From contig CM051029.1 of NCBI GenBank assembly GCA_027627225.1, positions 11,083,715 through 11,147,714 on the forward strand: DNA of 64,000 nt. Direction: 5' to 3'. Each line of letters starts with the position of its first letter. Position 1 is the first letter of the stretch. The notes beneath the pieces are model-generated. The model did not search any database. It was not told where the DNA came from and worked only from the letters and a program-made list of their open reading frames with translations. The position numbers were made by a program, and so were the translations under genes. Positions 12,950-26,354 of the stretch are shown here, in pieces. The stretch comes from Congeria kusceri. Taxonomy: Eukaryota; Mollusca; Bivalvia; Myida; Dreissenidae.

Positions 12950-15900
12950 AAATTTGCATACCAATTATAAATCAGTTTCACTGGCATCAACTACATACGC
13001 TATAACCACTCTACTCGTATGTATTTCCAAAGGTAATTAATTCTAAATAAGGCAACGTATATGTTTGATACAATTGCTTAACATGTTAAACTGTTATTTT
13101 GTTATTTAACACTTTTAAAACAGTATTATTGAGTTAATCGATTCCTTAACAATGACCCGAGTATCCGAAATACATGTAATCAATTAAATCTTAGTGTGTT
13201 GTTGAACAACGTTAGAAGTACCAATGATATGATAATCATATCGATATACATACTAAATAAAGTTTAAATACATCACAACGATAATAACAGATTTGCAGAT
13301 GGTTTAAACTTGATTATAGAACATGCCTTCGCCATCTTGAATTAGCCGGTATGTATCATCAAATATTTAGGGGATGCCTTTCCGTTAATATAAAGTAGGT
13401 AAATATCGGAAAACATAAAATTTCATGGTGGTCATTTCAGCAAAAGATTACTGTTGTGTATGTATAAACACCCGATTTGCACCAAATTATGGTATTAAGG
13501 GCATAAAGTAACTGCTTGTGAGCTATGATTCAATATACGGTTCGTTGGAGGTCGATATACCACTTATGTTTGAAGTTATACTTAACAAGGTGCAGTCAAT
13601 GCAACATTCATGGCGTTCAGACCGGTAGTGGTGCCAATAGTTTATTATTTCCTTGATGTACATTAATTACATAAAAAGCCATTTAATCTTGGATATGTAC
13701 GTGTTTTTCTCTTTCTTTCTTTGTTTTGGATGTTGTAGCTCGTTCCTGTACTGGTATTGTTTATTTTCATTTCTTTTTTATATCTGAATTAGATTCCACG
13801 TTTTTGATTCAAGTAAAACTTTTACAAAGAGATGAACACATTTCATGAAATCAAATTCTCAATTGATATCAAATAAAACGACAAATCATTTTGTAATGTT
13901 TGCACATTTGTGTAAAGGTTAATAGTCCCGCCTAATGCAGATGCGTTTTAGTGACATGTAACGTACTAACGTTGTAAATAGAGTAACATAACACTCAATA
14001 ATTTAAGTCATTATGTTTATTAATTAAATACTTGCTATAATATATAGCTTGTGCATTTATGTATATATACACATATTTAGGTGGTTTTGGAGTAAATAAG
14101 TATGTTCTGATAAAAACGATCAAAGCTAGTAGGATCGGTTTGCATTTGTTTTTGTTTATTTTTGTAAAGGCTTAGGCTCCACGTCTTTACTTAAAATGCA
14201 GTGAGCTGGCAAAATCGACACCATACCAACAATGCAGTCAGCTGGCAAAATCGACCCCATACCAACAGTATTTATATTTAAGAAAATAGGTTTCCTGGAA
14301 ACAATTAGATTAATATGTCACCCGTGTTTAAAGGAGATCATTTAACATGCACAGTTTTTTAATATTTGGTATTGTCGCCACAATGACACAACTTATAAAC
14401 GCCCTTGCATTAGAACATACGCGTTGTCTTCCCATACGGTTACTCTTTTGTTGAAAATATTCCGCTCTGAATGGCACTATATACCGAATTCTTTATCACT
14501 GACTTATAATTTGTCGTCATAAGTGTAACCTCTGAATATGTTTGGTTCCTTTTGTTAACGCTCCATCAACAATATTTGGCGCCAATGATTACAGCCGTGT
14601 AAGTGGCAGGTTGTAACACACTGGGGAATTGTAAATGTGAAACAGATATAACTGGATCGGGTTTAAGACATCACGTATATGTCGTAGTTATTGCATGCAT
14701 TCAGACTGATGTGCTAGAAAGTAAGTCCTAATCGAGCCACTGAATCGAGTACTTTGAAGAAATATAAACTTTAAATAAGGTACCAGATGCGTTTGCAAAT
14801 ACATATTTTGGGCAGATATTGCTCAGGCGAGCTAAGAAGAGGATCGGGTTAAGTCTGAAGTTAAATAATACAATGTATATCTGCCGTATTTACGGTTTCG
14901 ATTGTTTGGTGATGTAATTTGTATAACATGTGACTTAGGATATATTGAGACATGGGATAAAACTTTTGTGTCAGTTCACTTCATTTCAAAATACAATATT
15001 TTTTTCTAAGTCATAATTTTAAGAAGACACTTGGCCTTTAATACATAAAGTTGATGCAATCTTACTGAAGACATTAGCAAGGTGATATATTCACTAAATA
15101 GTTAAACACATAAATTAACGCATCATGAGCAAAAGAAGTACTCGTATACTTATTTCCGTAAAATAAATGGTAAATGAACAGTTTAAAGTTCAGATTATTG
15201 TTAACATTTGCAAGTCATCAAACTAGCAAAGTTTAGCTCGCCGAATGTTAATGGTGAAAAGTTGGATTTAGTCCGAGTTACAATAATATTCGGCAGTTAC
15301 AGATGTGTCTGACAATATTGAACTGGCACTCATTTGTTTCCGTGCAGTTTCGTAGATTTCCGTCGCTGTATTTGGGTTTGTATTGCAAAGTTACAATTAT
15401 GCTACTCTAGTTTACTTCCAACAAATTGTAATTAAATTGAATAAGTACTATCTGGTATTGCTGTTTAATTTGAATTGCGCTTCTCAAGGCGATGACTCAC
15501 GTTTTATTTGTTTGCATTTGTGTTTGTTGTGTGTTTGTGTATTGTGGTGTGTTGTGTTTGGAAATAGGTCACTTGCCTTAAATAAAGGACACCGTGCTGC
15601 CAATAAGAGTTCTCTCTGCGGACACAGCTGAAGTTTCATTTTGTGTATATTTGTGAACTTTGTGTACATTAGATAAGATAATATTAAGTCGATATCTACA
15701 CATATATTTTTCACGATAGCCTACAGCTAGAGTGTTTGCCTATAGTTCAGATGTTATCGTGTTCAAATCAGGATTTCAAGCGATTTATTTCTATGCAATA
15801 TAAGGACAATGCCTTTCCAGCTGTAATTGATGTCTAACCTTTTCTTAGTTAACATATTTGGTTGTGTAATTTTTAATGTATTTTGTATTGGGCATATCCA

Positions 15901-18126
15901 GTCTCTTTCTATATTTTCATTAAACATTCAATGTTTTGTTGATACCGTACACATTACATAAGCAAGAAAATAAAACGAATTGAACAGGGGCTTTGCTGGC
16001 TCTGTCGGTAGAACTGCCATGGCTAACAGTCCCTGTGGTGCTTCTGTCGTATGTGTCATTGATAAAAATCAATTTGTTCAAATTTAAAAAAGTCACACAG
16101 ATAAAGGTCTCCGAAACAACACGATCTTTAAGATATTGTCTTAATATCTCAGCCATTCTACAATTGTACGTTGACAGTAATAGGCTAAATAAATTAAAAC
16201 TCACCTTTGATACATTTAATTGATTCCAAGACAGACAATACGATAACCGCTTAATTGTTGAGTCCGAATTTGGAAACTGACTATTACTGTGACTTTAAAT
16301 TAGGACGTTATTCTCTTGCGTACGTCGTGATGATATATTAATATTTAATGTTGTTGTGGATCTATATTATCAATTTTATGAATATTCATGAGTCACCCAA
16401 GCAGTAGATAGATCCACATCTTTTGCATATTCATATACAGTCATGGACAGACGGGCGGACGGACACTCGGGCGGACTTGTGTAGGTGTGTGTGTATGTGT
16501 GTGTGTGCGTTTGTGTGTGCGTGCGTACGTGTATTGTATTTCGTACTTTGTGGGGTCCCTCCGCGCCGCTGCATTTCGTGGGGTTCCGGGGAGTGTACCA
16601 GCATCCCTTCCTTATTTACTTGTTAAATTCATCGAAAGTTGGGACGAATTTTGAATCATAGCTTTTACTGTTGTATTGCTTTTTTAAATTTTGGTGTGGG
16701 GTTGTGCTGTTAGGGGGAGGGGGCGCTCAGTACACAGTGGAGGGTGGAATACAAGAGGAAACGCCAGCTATCCGGTATGTTGACCACTAACCATACTCAC
16801 ATGCGCCGTGTAGGAAGTGAACCCGGGCCGCCTAAATAAAAAGCGAGTCTACTAACCACTGAGCTAGCCGGACAGTGCTTTAAGCTATTCAGAATTTGTA
16901 GAACGGACAAGATGTATGTCTGAAAGTCATCCGTACGGAGAGACGGTCGTGGAGGCAACTAATTAGTGCGCAATACGTCAGGACTGATACACTGAACACA
17001 TATCAATGAATTTTTTTTAAATGGTTGAAGCATATAGATCGGACATGCTTTGTGACGGAAAGGCACCCGGACGTACAGACGAACGTACTGACATACAAAG
17101 TATTGGCTCAACATCGCCATGCTTGTGCTCACTAAGACTAGCTGTACTCGGCCGTTTACTGATTCGCAGAGGCGGGACTAACAACGTGACCTTCGTTCGA
17201 CCGAAATAGCCTGGAGCTTAACTAGTCAACAGGTAGCTTGGAGTTAGATTTCTCCCAGTAATTTTACGGACACTGCCGGAATTTCTGGTTCCCGGTTACA
17301 TATAAATGACATATTACAAATGGTCAATTCGCATTGGAGTAACTTCTTGTTGCTAAGTGCTTGCTGCTTTTGCATTGCTAAACTTTCAATCGTTTAATGC
17401 CTAAACTATCCTAACTAATTTTAATCAAATTCACATAGTAAAATGTACAAAAGCAATATGAACTTGTTTGCAAAAATATATAACGATGTCACAGAGAGGA
17501 TGCATTTGTCATTTACACGCAAGAATATGTGATCTAATTTCATTAACCGATAGAAAGAAGCGTTAGGACGCATGGAAGTAACGAATAAACAGTGCAATAA
17601 GCAATTATCATTTAGCAAAATGTAATTGTCATTAAGAACATGCAATTGTAATTGAGCAGCATGCAATTGTAATTTAGCAAAAAGTAATTGTTATTTAACA
17701 GCATGAATGTACTGGCGGATATACCCTTCCATAAGATCTACGTTATTTAAACATTGATGAATTTCATTATGAACATATGAATATATAATTTTGCTTACTT
17801 TTTTATTGGCGCAATAACGATACCGATTTCAAAATCCTAATTCTAATGAAAATGCGGAATCTATTTTAGCAGGGTAAATTGAAAACATATCACATTGTGA
17901 CATTACGTTTGGTCTATGGACAAAATACATAGAGAAGTCACGTGAGGTATAATAATAAAAAATATCACCCAGTGGCATTCCATTTCGTCTATTGACAATT
18001 ACCTAGAGCAGTCACGTGAGGTGTAATAATATTACATATAACTATTTGCTTTGTTATTTGTGTTCAGGTTAGTTTAAACTATTCAAATAAGGGTATACTT
18101 GTTTTAATGTTTACTCACTATAACAT
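12950..18126 (+). repeat. Left arm of giant inverted repeat
   Basis: This ~5.2-kb arm is the reverse complement of 18,768-23,970. Paired positions sum to 36,909 over at least 15,383-17,209, fall to 36,894 at the inner end and rise to 36,918 at the outer end, so the arms differ by only small indels. Identity is about 95% by eye, with scattered substitutions. Mirrored frames, microsatellites, the tRNA-like repeat and tandem duplications occur in both arms. Contents include a 33-bp direct pair at 14,199-14,265, a TG-rich tract at about 16,480-16,540, a run of about 28-bp caattgtaatt units at 17,610-17,700, and a two-copy 77-bp tandem at 17,883-18,037. No recognisable gene lies in either arm. Confidence 0.93.
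16809..16875 (-). repeat. tRNA-derived short interspersed repeat head (left arm copy)
   Basis: On the minus strand it reads gtccggctagctcagtggtt then agtagactcgc, a good match to the D arm and A box of a tRNA. It is followed by ggcccgggttcacttcc, a B-box-like T arm. The mirrored copy is at 20,035-20,100 in the other arm, where two bases of the first segment differ. Confidence 0.6.
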
Positions 18127-18767
18127 ATATATAACGTGTATGCATAGCTTTAAATTGGAAACTTATATTATTTTTGTTAGTCCTGGTTTTTTGTTACTAT
18201 ATGTGATGTGATCAGGAAAATGTTGTGAAAACAACAATTGACAAACATTTTAGCATAAATGTCAATTGTTGAAAGCATTCTGATGAACATTTGTGCAATC
18301 AAAAGCTATGCATTCACGTCATTATTTGACATAAATAAATAATCTATAATTTAAGAAGACGTATTGGTGCTTATGCATGACACTCAACAGATCAAACAAG
18401 TTTTGGACATTGCAAATGCATCGGTGAATATGTCTGCGTTCGTTCTTTTGTAACGTTGACATTACATGTATATGTATATGATCATAAGAAAATCACTTAA
18501 TCTACATCCTATCTCGAGCATAAGGTTCGCCTTCGTATCAACTATGGATGCAAGTAAATTGCCTGAATCCTTTCTCTAAATAGATTATCAAAAAGATTTG
18601 CCTTTGTTTAACTTATGTTTCGTTTTCAGCACATAATCATAATAACGTGTGGTCAACATCAATAGCAAATTATTTAACACGTTCAACAGTCTGTCATATG
18701 TCAAGGCTGATTTGATATCCTGTCTTATCCGACACAGTAATACCAGTCGAATCCCTAGTTACTCACT
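18127..18767. other. Spacer between the arms of the giant inverted repeat
   Basis: 641 bp of unique AT-rich DNA with no open frame of interest. Its left part (about 18,134-18,320) is itself an imperfect palindrome: atgcatagcttt at 18,140-18,151 is matched by aaagctatgcat at 18,302-18,313. An inner pair, caacaattgaca and tgtcaattgttg, lies near 18,231-18,272. Confidence 0.8.
18134..18320. mobile_element. Small palindromic MITE-like element inside the spacer
   Basis: Outer arms of about 25 bp (acgtg, one mismatch, then atgcatagcttt) and an inner matching pair around caattgaca make most of this 187-bp segment foldable on itself. It fits a miniature foldback element. No target-site duplication was established, and one arm is longer than the other. 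Confidence 0.35.
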
Positions 18768-21700
18768 ATGTTATAGTGAGTAAACATTAAAACAATTATA
18801 CCCTTATTTGAATAGTTTCAACTGACCTGAACACAAATAACAAAGCAAATGGTTATATGTAATATTATTACACCTCACGTGACTGCTCTAGGTAATTGTC
18901 AATAGACGAAATGGAATGCCACTGGGTGATATTTTTTTATTATTATACCTCACGTGACTTCTCTATGTATTTTGTCCATAGACCAAACGTAATGTCACAA
19001 TGTGATATGTTTTCAATTTACCCTGCTAAAGTAGATTCCGCATTTTCATTAGAATTTTGATTTTGAAATCGGCATCGTTATTGCGCCAATAAAAAAGTAA
19101 GCAAAATTATATATTTATATGTTCATAATGAAATTCATCCATGTTTAAATAACGTAGATCTTATGGAAGGGTATATCCGCCAGTACATTCATCCTGTTAA
19201 ATAACAATTACTTGTTGCTAAATTACAATTGCATGCTTCTCAATTACAATTGCATGTTCTTAATGACAATTACATTTTGCTAAATGATAATTGCTTATTG
19301 CACTGTTTATTCGTTACTGATAAACTGCAACATCCATGCGTCCTAACGCTTCTTTCTATCGGTTAAAGAAATTAGATCACATATTATTGCGTGTAAATGA
19401 CAAATGCATCCTCTCTGTGACATCGTTATATATTTTTGCAAACAAGTTCATATTGCTTTTGTACATTTTACTATGTGAATTTGATTAAAATTAGTTAGGA
19501 TAGTTTAGGCATTAAACGATTGAAAGTTTAGCACGGCAAAAGAAGCAAGCACTTAGCAACAAGAAGTTACTCCAATGCGACTAGACCATTTGTAATATGT
19601 CATTTATATGTAACCAGGAACCAGAAATTCCGGCAGTGTCCGTAAAATTACTGGGAGATATCTAACTCCAAGCTACCTGTTGACTAGTTAAGCTCCAGGC
19701 TATTTCGGTCGAACGAAGGTCACGTTGTTAGTCCCGCCTCTGCGAATCAGTAAACGGCCGAGTAAAACTAGTCTTAGTGAGCACAAGCATGGAGATATTG
19801 AGCCAATACTTTGTATGTCAGTACGTTCGTCTGTACGTCCGGGTGCCTTTCCGTCACAAAGCATGTCCGATCTATATGCTTCAACCATTTTTAAAAAATT
19901 CATTGATATGAGTTCAGTGTATCAGTCCTGACGTATTGCGCACTAATTAGTTGCCTCCACGACCGTCTCTCCGTACGGATGACTTTCAGACATACATCTT
20001 GTCCGTTCTACAAATTCTGAATAGCTTAAATCACTGTCCAGCTATCTCAGTGGTTAGTAGACTCGCTTTTTATTTAGGCGGCCCGGGTTCACTTCCTACA
20101 CGGCGCATGTGAGTATGGTTAGTGGTCAACATACCGGATAGCTGGCGTTTCCTCTTGTATTCCACCCTCCACTGTGTACTGAGTGCCCCCTCCCCCTAAC
20201 AGCACTACCCAACACCAAAATTTAAAAAAGCAATACAACAGTAAAAGCTATGATTCAAAATTCGTCCCAACTTCCGATGAATTTAACATGTAAATAAGGA
20301 AGTGGTGCTGGTACACTCCCCGGATCCCCACGAAATGCAGCGGCGCGGAGGGACCCCACAAAGTACGAAATACAATACACGTACGCACGCACACACAAAC
20401 GCACACACACACATACACACACACCTACACAAGTCCGCCCGAGTGTCCGTCCGCCCGTCTGTCCATGACTGTATATACATATGCAAAAGATGTGGATCTA
20501 TCTACTGCTTGGGTTACTCATGAATATTTATAAAATTGATAATATAGATCCACAACAACATTAAATATTAATATATCATCACGACGTACGCAAGAGAATA
20601 ACGTCCTAATTTAAAGTCACATTAAAAGTCAGTTTCCAAATTCGGACTCAACAATTAAGCGGTTATCGTATTGTCTGTCTTGGAATCAGTTAAATGTATC
20701 AAAGGTGAGTTTTAATTTATTTAGCCTATTACTGTCGACGTACAATTGTAGAATGGCTGAGATATTAAGACAATATCTTAAAGATCGTGTTGTTTCGGAG
20801 ACCTTTATCTGTGTGACTTTTTTAAATTTGAACAAATTGATTTTTATCAATGACACATACGACAGAAGCACCACAGGGACTGTTAGCCTTGGCAGCTCTA
20901 CCGACAGAGCCAGCAAAGCCCCTGTTCAATTCGTTTTATATTCTTGCTTATGTAATGTGTATGGTATGAACAAAATATTGAATGTTTAATGAAACTATAG
21001 AATGAGACTGGATATGCCCAATACAAAATTCATTAAACATTACACAACCAAATATGTTAACTAAGAAAAGGTTAGACATCAATTACAGCTGGAACGGCAT
21101 TGTCGTTATATTGCATAGAAATAAATCGCTTGAAATCCTGATTTGAACACGATAACATCTGAACTATAGGCAAACACTATAGCTGTAGGCTATCGTGAAA
21201 AATATATGTGTAGATATCGACTTAATATTATCTTATCTAATGTACACAAAATTCACAAATATACACAAAATGAAACTTCAGCTGTGTCCGCAGAGAGAAC
21301 TCTTATTGGCAGCACGGTGTCCTTTATTTAAGGCAAGTGACCTATTTCCAAAAACAACACACCACAATACACAAACACACAACAAACACAAATGCAAACA
21401 AATAAAACGTGAGTCATCGCCTTGAGAAGCGCAATTCAAATTAAACAGCAATACAAGAGAGTACTTATTCAATTTAATTACAATTTGTTGGAAGTAAACC
21501 AGAGAAGCATAATTGTAACTTTGCAATACAAACCCAAATACAGCGACGGAAATCTACGAAACTGCACCGAAACAAATGAGTGCCAGTTCAATATTGTCAG
21601 ACACATCTGTAACTGCCGAATATTATTGAAACTCGGACTAAATCCAACTTTTCACCATTAACATTCGGCGAGCTAAACTTTGCTAGTTTGATGACTTGCA

Positions 21701-23970
21701 AATGTTAACAATAATCTGAACTTTAAACTGTTCATTTACCATTTATTTTATGGAAATATGTATACGAGTACTTCTTTTGCTCATGATGCGTTAATTTATG
21801 TGTTTAACTATTTAGTGAATATATCACCTTGCTAATGTCTTCAGTAAGATTGCATCAACTTTATGTATTAAAGGCCAAGTGTCTTCTTAAAATTATGACT
21901 TAGAAAAAAATATTGTATTTTGAAATGAAGTGAACTGACACAAAAGTTTTATCCCATGTCTCAATATATCCTAAGTCACATGTTATACAAATTACATCAC
22001 CAAACAATCGAAACCGTAAATACGGCAGATATACATTGTATTATTTAACTTCAGACTTAACCCGATCCTCTTCTTAGTTCGCCTGAGCAATATCTGCCCA
22101 AACTATGTATTTGCAAACGCATCTGGTCCCTTATTTAAAGTTTATATTTCTTCAAAGTACTCGATTCAGTGGCTCGATTAGGACTTACTTTCTAGCACAT
22201 CAGTCTGAATGCATGCAATAACTACGACATATACGTGATGTCTTAAACCCGATCCAGTTATATCTGTTTCACATTTACAATTCCCCAGTGTGTTACAACC
22301 TGCCACTTACACGGCTGTAATCATTGGCGCCATATTGTTGATGGAGCGTTAACAAAAGGAACCAAACATATTCAGAGGTTACACTTATGACGACAAATTA
22401 TAAGTCAGTGATAAAGAATTCGGTATATAGTGCCATTCAGAACGGAATATTTTCAACAAAAGAGTAGACGTATTCGAAGACAACGCGTATGTTCTAATGC
22501 AAGTGCGTTTATAAGTTGTGTCATTGTGGCGACAATACCAAATATTAAAAAAGTGTGTATTTTAAAAGACCTCCTTTCCACACAGGTGACATATTAATCT
22601 AATTGTTTCCAGGAAACCTTTTTTCTTAAATATAAATACTGTTGGTATGGGGTCGATTTTGCCAGCTGACTGCATTGTTGGTATGGGGTCGATTTTGCCA
22701 GCTCACTGCATTTTAAGTAAAGACGTGGAGCCTAAGCCTTTACAAAAATAAACAAAAACAAATGCAAACCGATCCTACTAGCTTTGACCGTTTTTATCAG
22801 AACATACTTATTTACTCCAAAACCACCTAAATATGTGTATATATACGTAAATGCACAAGCTATATATTATAGCAAGTATTGAAGTAATAAACATAATGAC
22901 TTAAATTATTGAGTGTTATGTTACTCTATTTATAAAGTTAGTACGTTACATGTCACTAAAACGCATCTGTATTAGGCCGGACTATTAACCTTTACACAAA
23001 TGTGCAAACATTACAAAATGATTTGTCGTGTTATTTGATATCAATTGAGAATTTGATTTCGTGAAATGTGTTTATCTCTTTGTAAAGGTTTTACTTGAAT
23101 CAAAAACGTGGAATCTAATTCAGATATAAAAAGAAATGAAAAAAAAAACAATACCAGTACAGGAACGAGCTACAACAACCAAAAAAAAAGAAAGAAAGAG
23201 AAAAACACGTACATATCCAAGATTAAATGTCTTTTTATGTAATTAATGTACATCAAGGAAATAATAAACTATTGGCACCACTACCGCTCTTAACGCCATG
23301 AATGTTGCATTGACTGCACCTTGTTAAGTATGACTTCAAACATAAGTGTTATATCGACCTCCAACGAACCGTATATTGAATCATATTTCACAAGCAGTTA
23401 CTTTATGCCCTTAATACCATAATTTGGTGCAAATCGGGTGTTTATACATACACAACAGTAATCTTTTGCTGAAATGACCACCATGAAATTTTATGTTTTC
23501 CGATATTTACCTACTTTATAGTAACGGAAAGGCATCCCCTAAATATTTGATGATACATACCGGCTAATTCAAGATGGCGAAGGCATGTTCTATAATCAAG
23601 TTTAAACCATCTGCAAATGAAGTACTTCTGTTATTATCGTTGTATTGTATTTAAACTTTATTTAGTATGTATATCGATATGATTGTCATATCATTGGTAC
23701 TTCTAACGTTGTTCAACAACACACTAAGATTTAATTGATTACATGTATTTCGGATACTCGGGTCATTGTTAAGGAATCGATTAACTCAATAATACTGTTT
23801 TAAAAGTGTTAAATAACAGAATAACAGTTTAACATGTTAAGCAATTGTATCAAACATATACGTTGCCTTATTTAGAATTAATTACCTTTGGAAATACGTA
23901 CGAGTAGAGTGGTGATAGCTTATGTAGTTGATGCCAGTGAAACTGATTTATAATTGTCATGCAAGTTTCA
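18768..23970 (-). repeat. Right arm of giant inverted repeat
   Basis: Reverse complement of 12,950-18,126. The inner end begins atgttatagtgagtaaac, matching the left arm's gtttactcactataacat. The outer end fades at about 23,957-23,975 after ctgatttataattg, which pairs with 12,962-12,975. The flanks show no terminal motif or target duplication, so the pair does not look like a transposon. Substitutions between the arms are scattered rather than clustered. Confidence 0.93.
20035..20100 (+). repeat. tRNA-derived short interspersed repeat head (right arm copy)
   Basis: Plus-strand counterpart of 16,809-16,875. It reads gtccagctatctcagtggtt then agtagactcgc, ending in the B-box-like gcccgggttcacttcc. 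It is part of the inverted repeat and not an independent insertion. Confidence 0.6.
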
Positions 23971-24039
23971 ATGATTGCTATATCACTTTTAAAGCTGCTA
24001 ATTCAGTTAGTTATTGATTGCTAGACTGCATCACACTAG

Positions 24040-24345
24040 TAATGAATGAATGTGTTTTACAATGCTTATTGTTTTGAGACATTTTTAGAAGTGTATAATC
24101 TGAACTGTGCAGAGACATTCTGGTATAATGTCATTCATTCATGTTTGTGCTTGACTTGTAAACTGTGGTATAATGTGCTTTCCGTCCACAGTGGATTTAT
24201 GTTAAGAAGAGCCTCAATTGAAAGAGAAAATACTATTAAAGCGAAAAGCGTCGCCCCGGATTAGCTTGTGCGGACTGCACAAACAAATCCGGGACGGCTC
24301 TTTACCCACATGCATTAAGTCCTTTTTTCCCAAGACATGCCTCAA
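24040..24345 (+). repeat. Dispersed repeat family B, copy 1
   Basis: The core aaagcgtcgccccggattag, then cttgtgcggactgcac, then aatccgggacggctctttac and acatgcattaag, is a palindrome-bearing repeat I associate with bivalve genomes. A second copy lies at 56,830-57,020. The copy starts soon after the right arm of the giant inverted repeat ends. The 72-codon plus-strand frame over it is not a gene. Confidence 0.6.
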
Positions 24346-25879
24346 TTATTTTTCATCATATCCGGTATTTAAATAAGTATTATATGTACATAATTATGAT
24401 GGTTATTCAAATTGAGATGTAGGCATGTCTTACAGACAAAGGAAATTACAACTGAATTTTACAACTTATTGAAAATGCATATGATGTGATATGTATAAGT
24501 AATCACTAGTTAGATATTCACTATATAGGTAAGGTGAGATTTTCATATCATACTGAGCATCTTGGTGTTGCACTATTCCGTACAATACGCGCCTTTTATT
24601 ATACGAGTTGTTTGAGGGATTTACGGAAATTGTTAGGTATGACAAAACGGATAATGCACTAACGGGCAAATTGTTGTATTTGGCCATATTGGAGACATAT
24701 TCAAATATATCTGTGTCATCTTGATGCAGATTATGATAACGAAGCATGCAGCACTTCAGAAACTTCCTAAGCTGGAAAATATATGAGATAAAAACATATA
24801 TGGAACCCATCTCCGGTTGTAAGAAATACTCATTACGCATAAGGTGTTCGTTTTCGTTGAAAGACATCACAAACATATTTTTAAGCAAATCTACACATAA
24901 ACATTTTTATGAACTTGTTTAGCGATAAAATAGTTGTGCCGGTAAGCAACAGTTTTCGCTCTTCTGTGGCATACTTTGTAGTGCTTTAATTTCCAAACAC
25001 AACCGTTTTTTAAATGCGAACTTGAGTTAACCATGCGATATGTCAAATATTAACAAATATTGAAGACGTTGAGATAAACCATTCGCATACACGTGAGTAC
25101 TACGAGGTTATTGTGTTGTAAACTTCGTTCTGAATGTCCTTTTACACTCACAGTTTGCCAACAATTTGAAAAAAATTGTTGAATAGTAGTTTTCTCATAC
25201 TATGACACAACATAATGTTAACAGTGTATTGCTATTATAGGAACTCCGGAAGCTCCGTCATAATTAATAATTTAGGTGACGGTTACTATATATATCTCGG
25301 ACTTGGGCTATCACTATTACCATTGTTCCAAATGTCTGAATGTTTTATGAAGCGAATGTTGTTCGCGTATAATAATTGATTGATTTTTAAGTGACTTTGG
25401 TAACTGTATGGATGCGTTTTCCTCAGCAACATGCTTGTGACCTCCAATGAAGTCTACTGATATGTTCTACTTAAACCGGTAATTACTACTGTAGTTGTGT
25501 TACCTATGACTGATTCACATGATGTTGCAATGATTAGAGCAAATACAAATATAATCACATATATATGTGTAAAACTAGTTTAACATTATAGTCACTTTCA
25601 TTAATGAACTACAAGTAATACTCAGGGAACGCAAGAAATAGAAATCGTGTCAACACAATCATGTCGATCATATGCACATAAATCAGCAAGTTTAACTTGT
25701 CATTTCATTTGGATATCGCTTGATAAATGTTCAAGTAAAACCATTGTATTTGGTATTGTCTATACTTAAATTCAATCATGTTGCATTCTTGTCGTCTTTG
25801 GTGTGTCAGAAAATGAAAACGTACGCCGATTTTATGCTAAGAAAAGGCATGTACCCGTGCTCATGAAAATATTCAAACT
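24346..25879. other. AT-rich stretch, no assignable gene
   Basis: A minus-strand frame of 140 codons (24,466-24,888) contains a plausible splice acceptor (tatattttccag) near 24,772 but matches no family I recognise. Confidence 0.35.
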
Positions 25880-25905
25880 CTCTGCTCTCTCTCTCTCTCT
25901 CTCTG
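25880..25905. repeat. (TC)n microsatellite
   Basis: A short uninterrupted ct/tc dinucleotide run following ctctctgctc. Confidence 0.85.
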
Positions 25906-26354
25906 TTTTAAACGTAGCCCGTCGAGGTACGGTTAGGATAGTCACAATACCATGCATTTCGAGGTGTTAAGAAACTGTTCAGTAGTATCGTAAACATTAA
26001 GCATGACTTTTCAATTTTTGTATTACTTTCTCCATATCTCTGGCATTTAATGACATCGGCGAATGTCACTTTCATTTGTTTAAAGATGAACAGACGTGAA
26101 CACTGTTTTATAAGTTGAAATCATTGTAATGCATTCCCTAGCACTATCATTATGTACCTATCTGAAATCTTACTATTACCAATTATGAAGTTGCAACGAC
26201 TGTCGACGACCACATGCAGTATTGTCTTCATTCAAGCTTTATAATTTATAATATAGTGTAAGCTAAATTACACAAATTAGTCCTTGCAAATTAATAAAAC
26301 AGTACCATGGAGTTTGGCTCATTGCATAAATGCCCCAAATTCCATAGTTTTGTT

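Noticed and set aside
15383..21526. Mirrored pairs of 60-95 codon frames in the two arms
   Set aside because: They recur only because the arms are copies of one another; none shows a domain, and several run across TG repeats or the tRNA-like repeat.
12950..23970. Giant inverted repeat as a transposon (for example Polinton or foldback element)
   Set aside because: No terminal motif, no target duplication, no integrase, polymerase or transposase frames in the arms or spacer.
24466..24888. 140-codon minus-strand frame
   Set aside because: It has an acceptor-like site inside but no family resemblance, no partner exons and no donor. Left unannotated.
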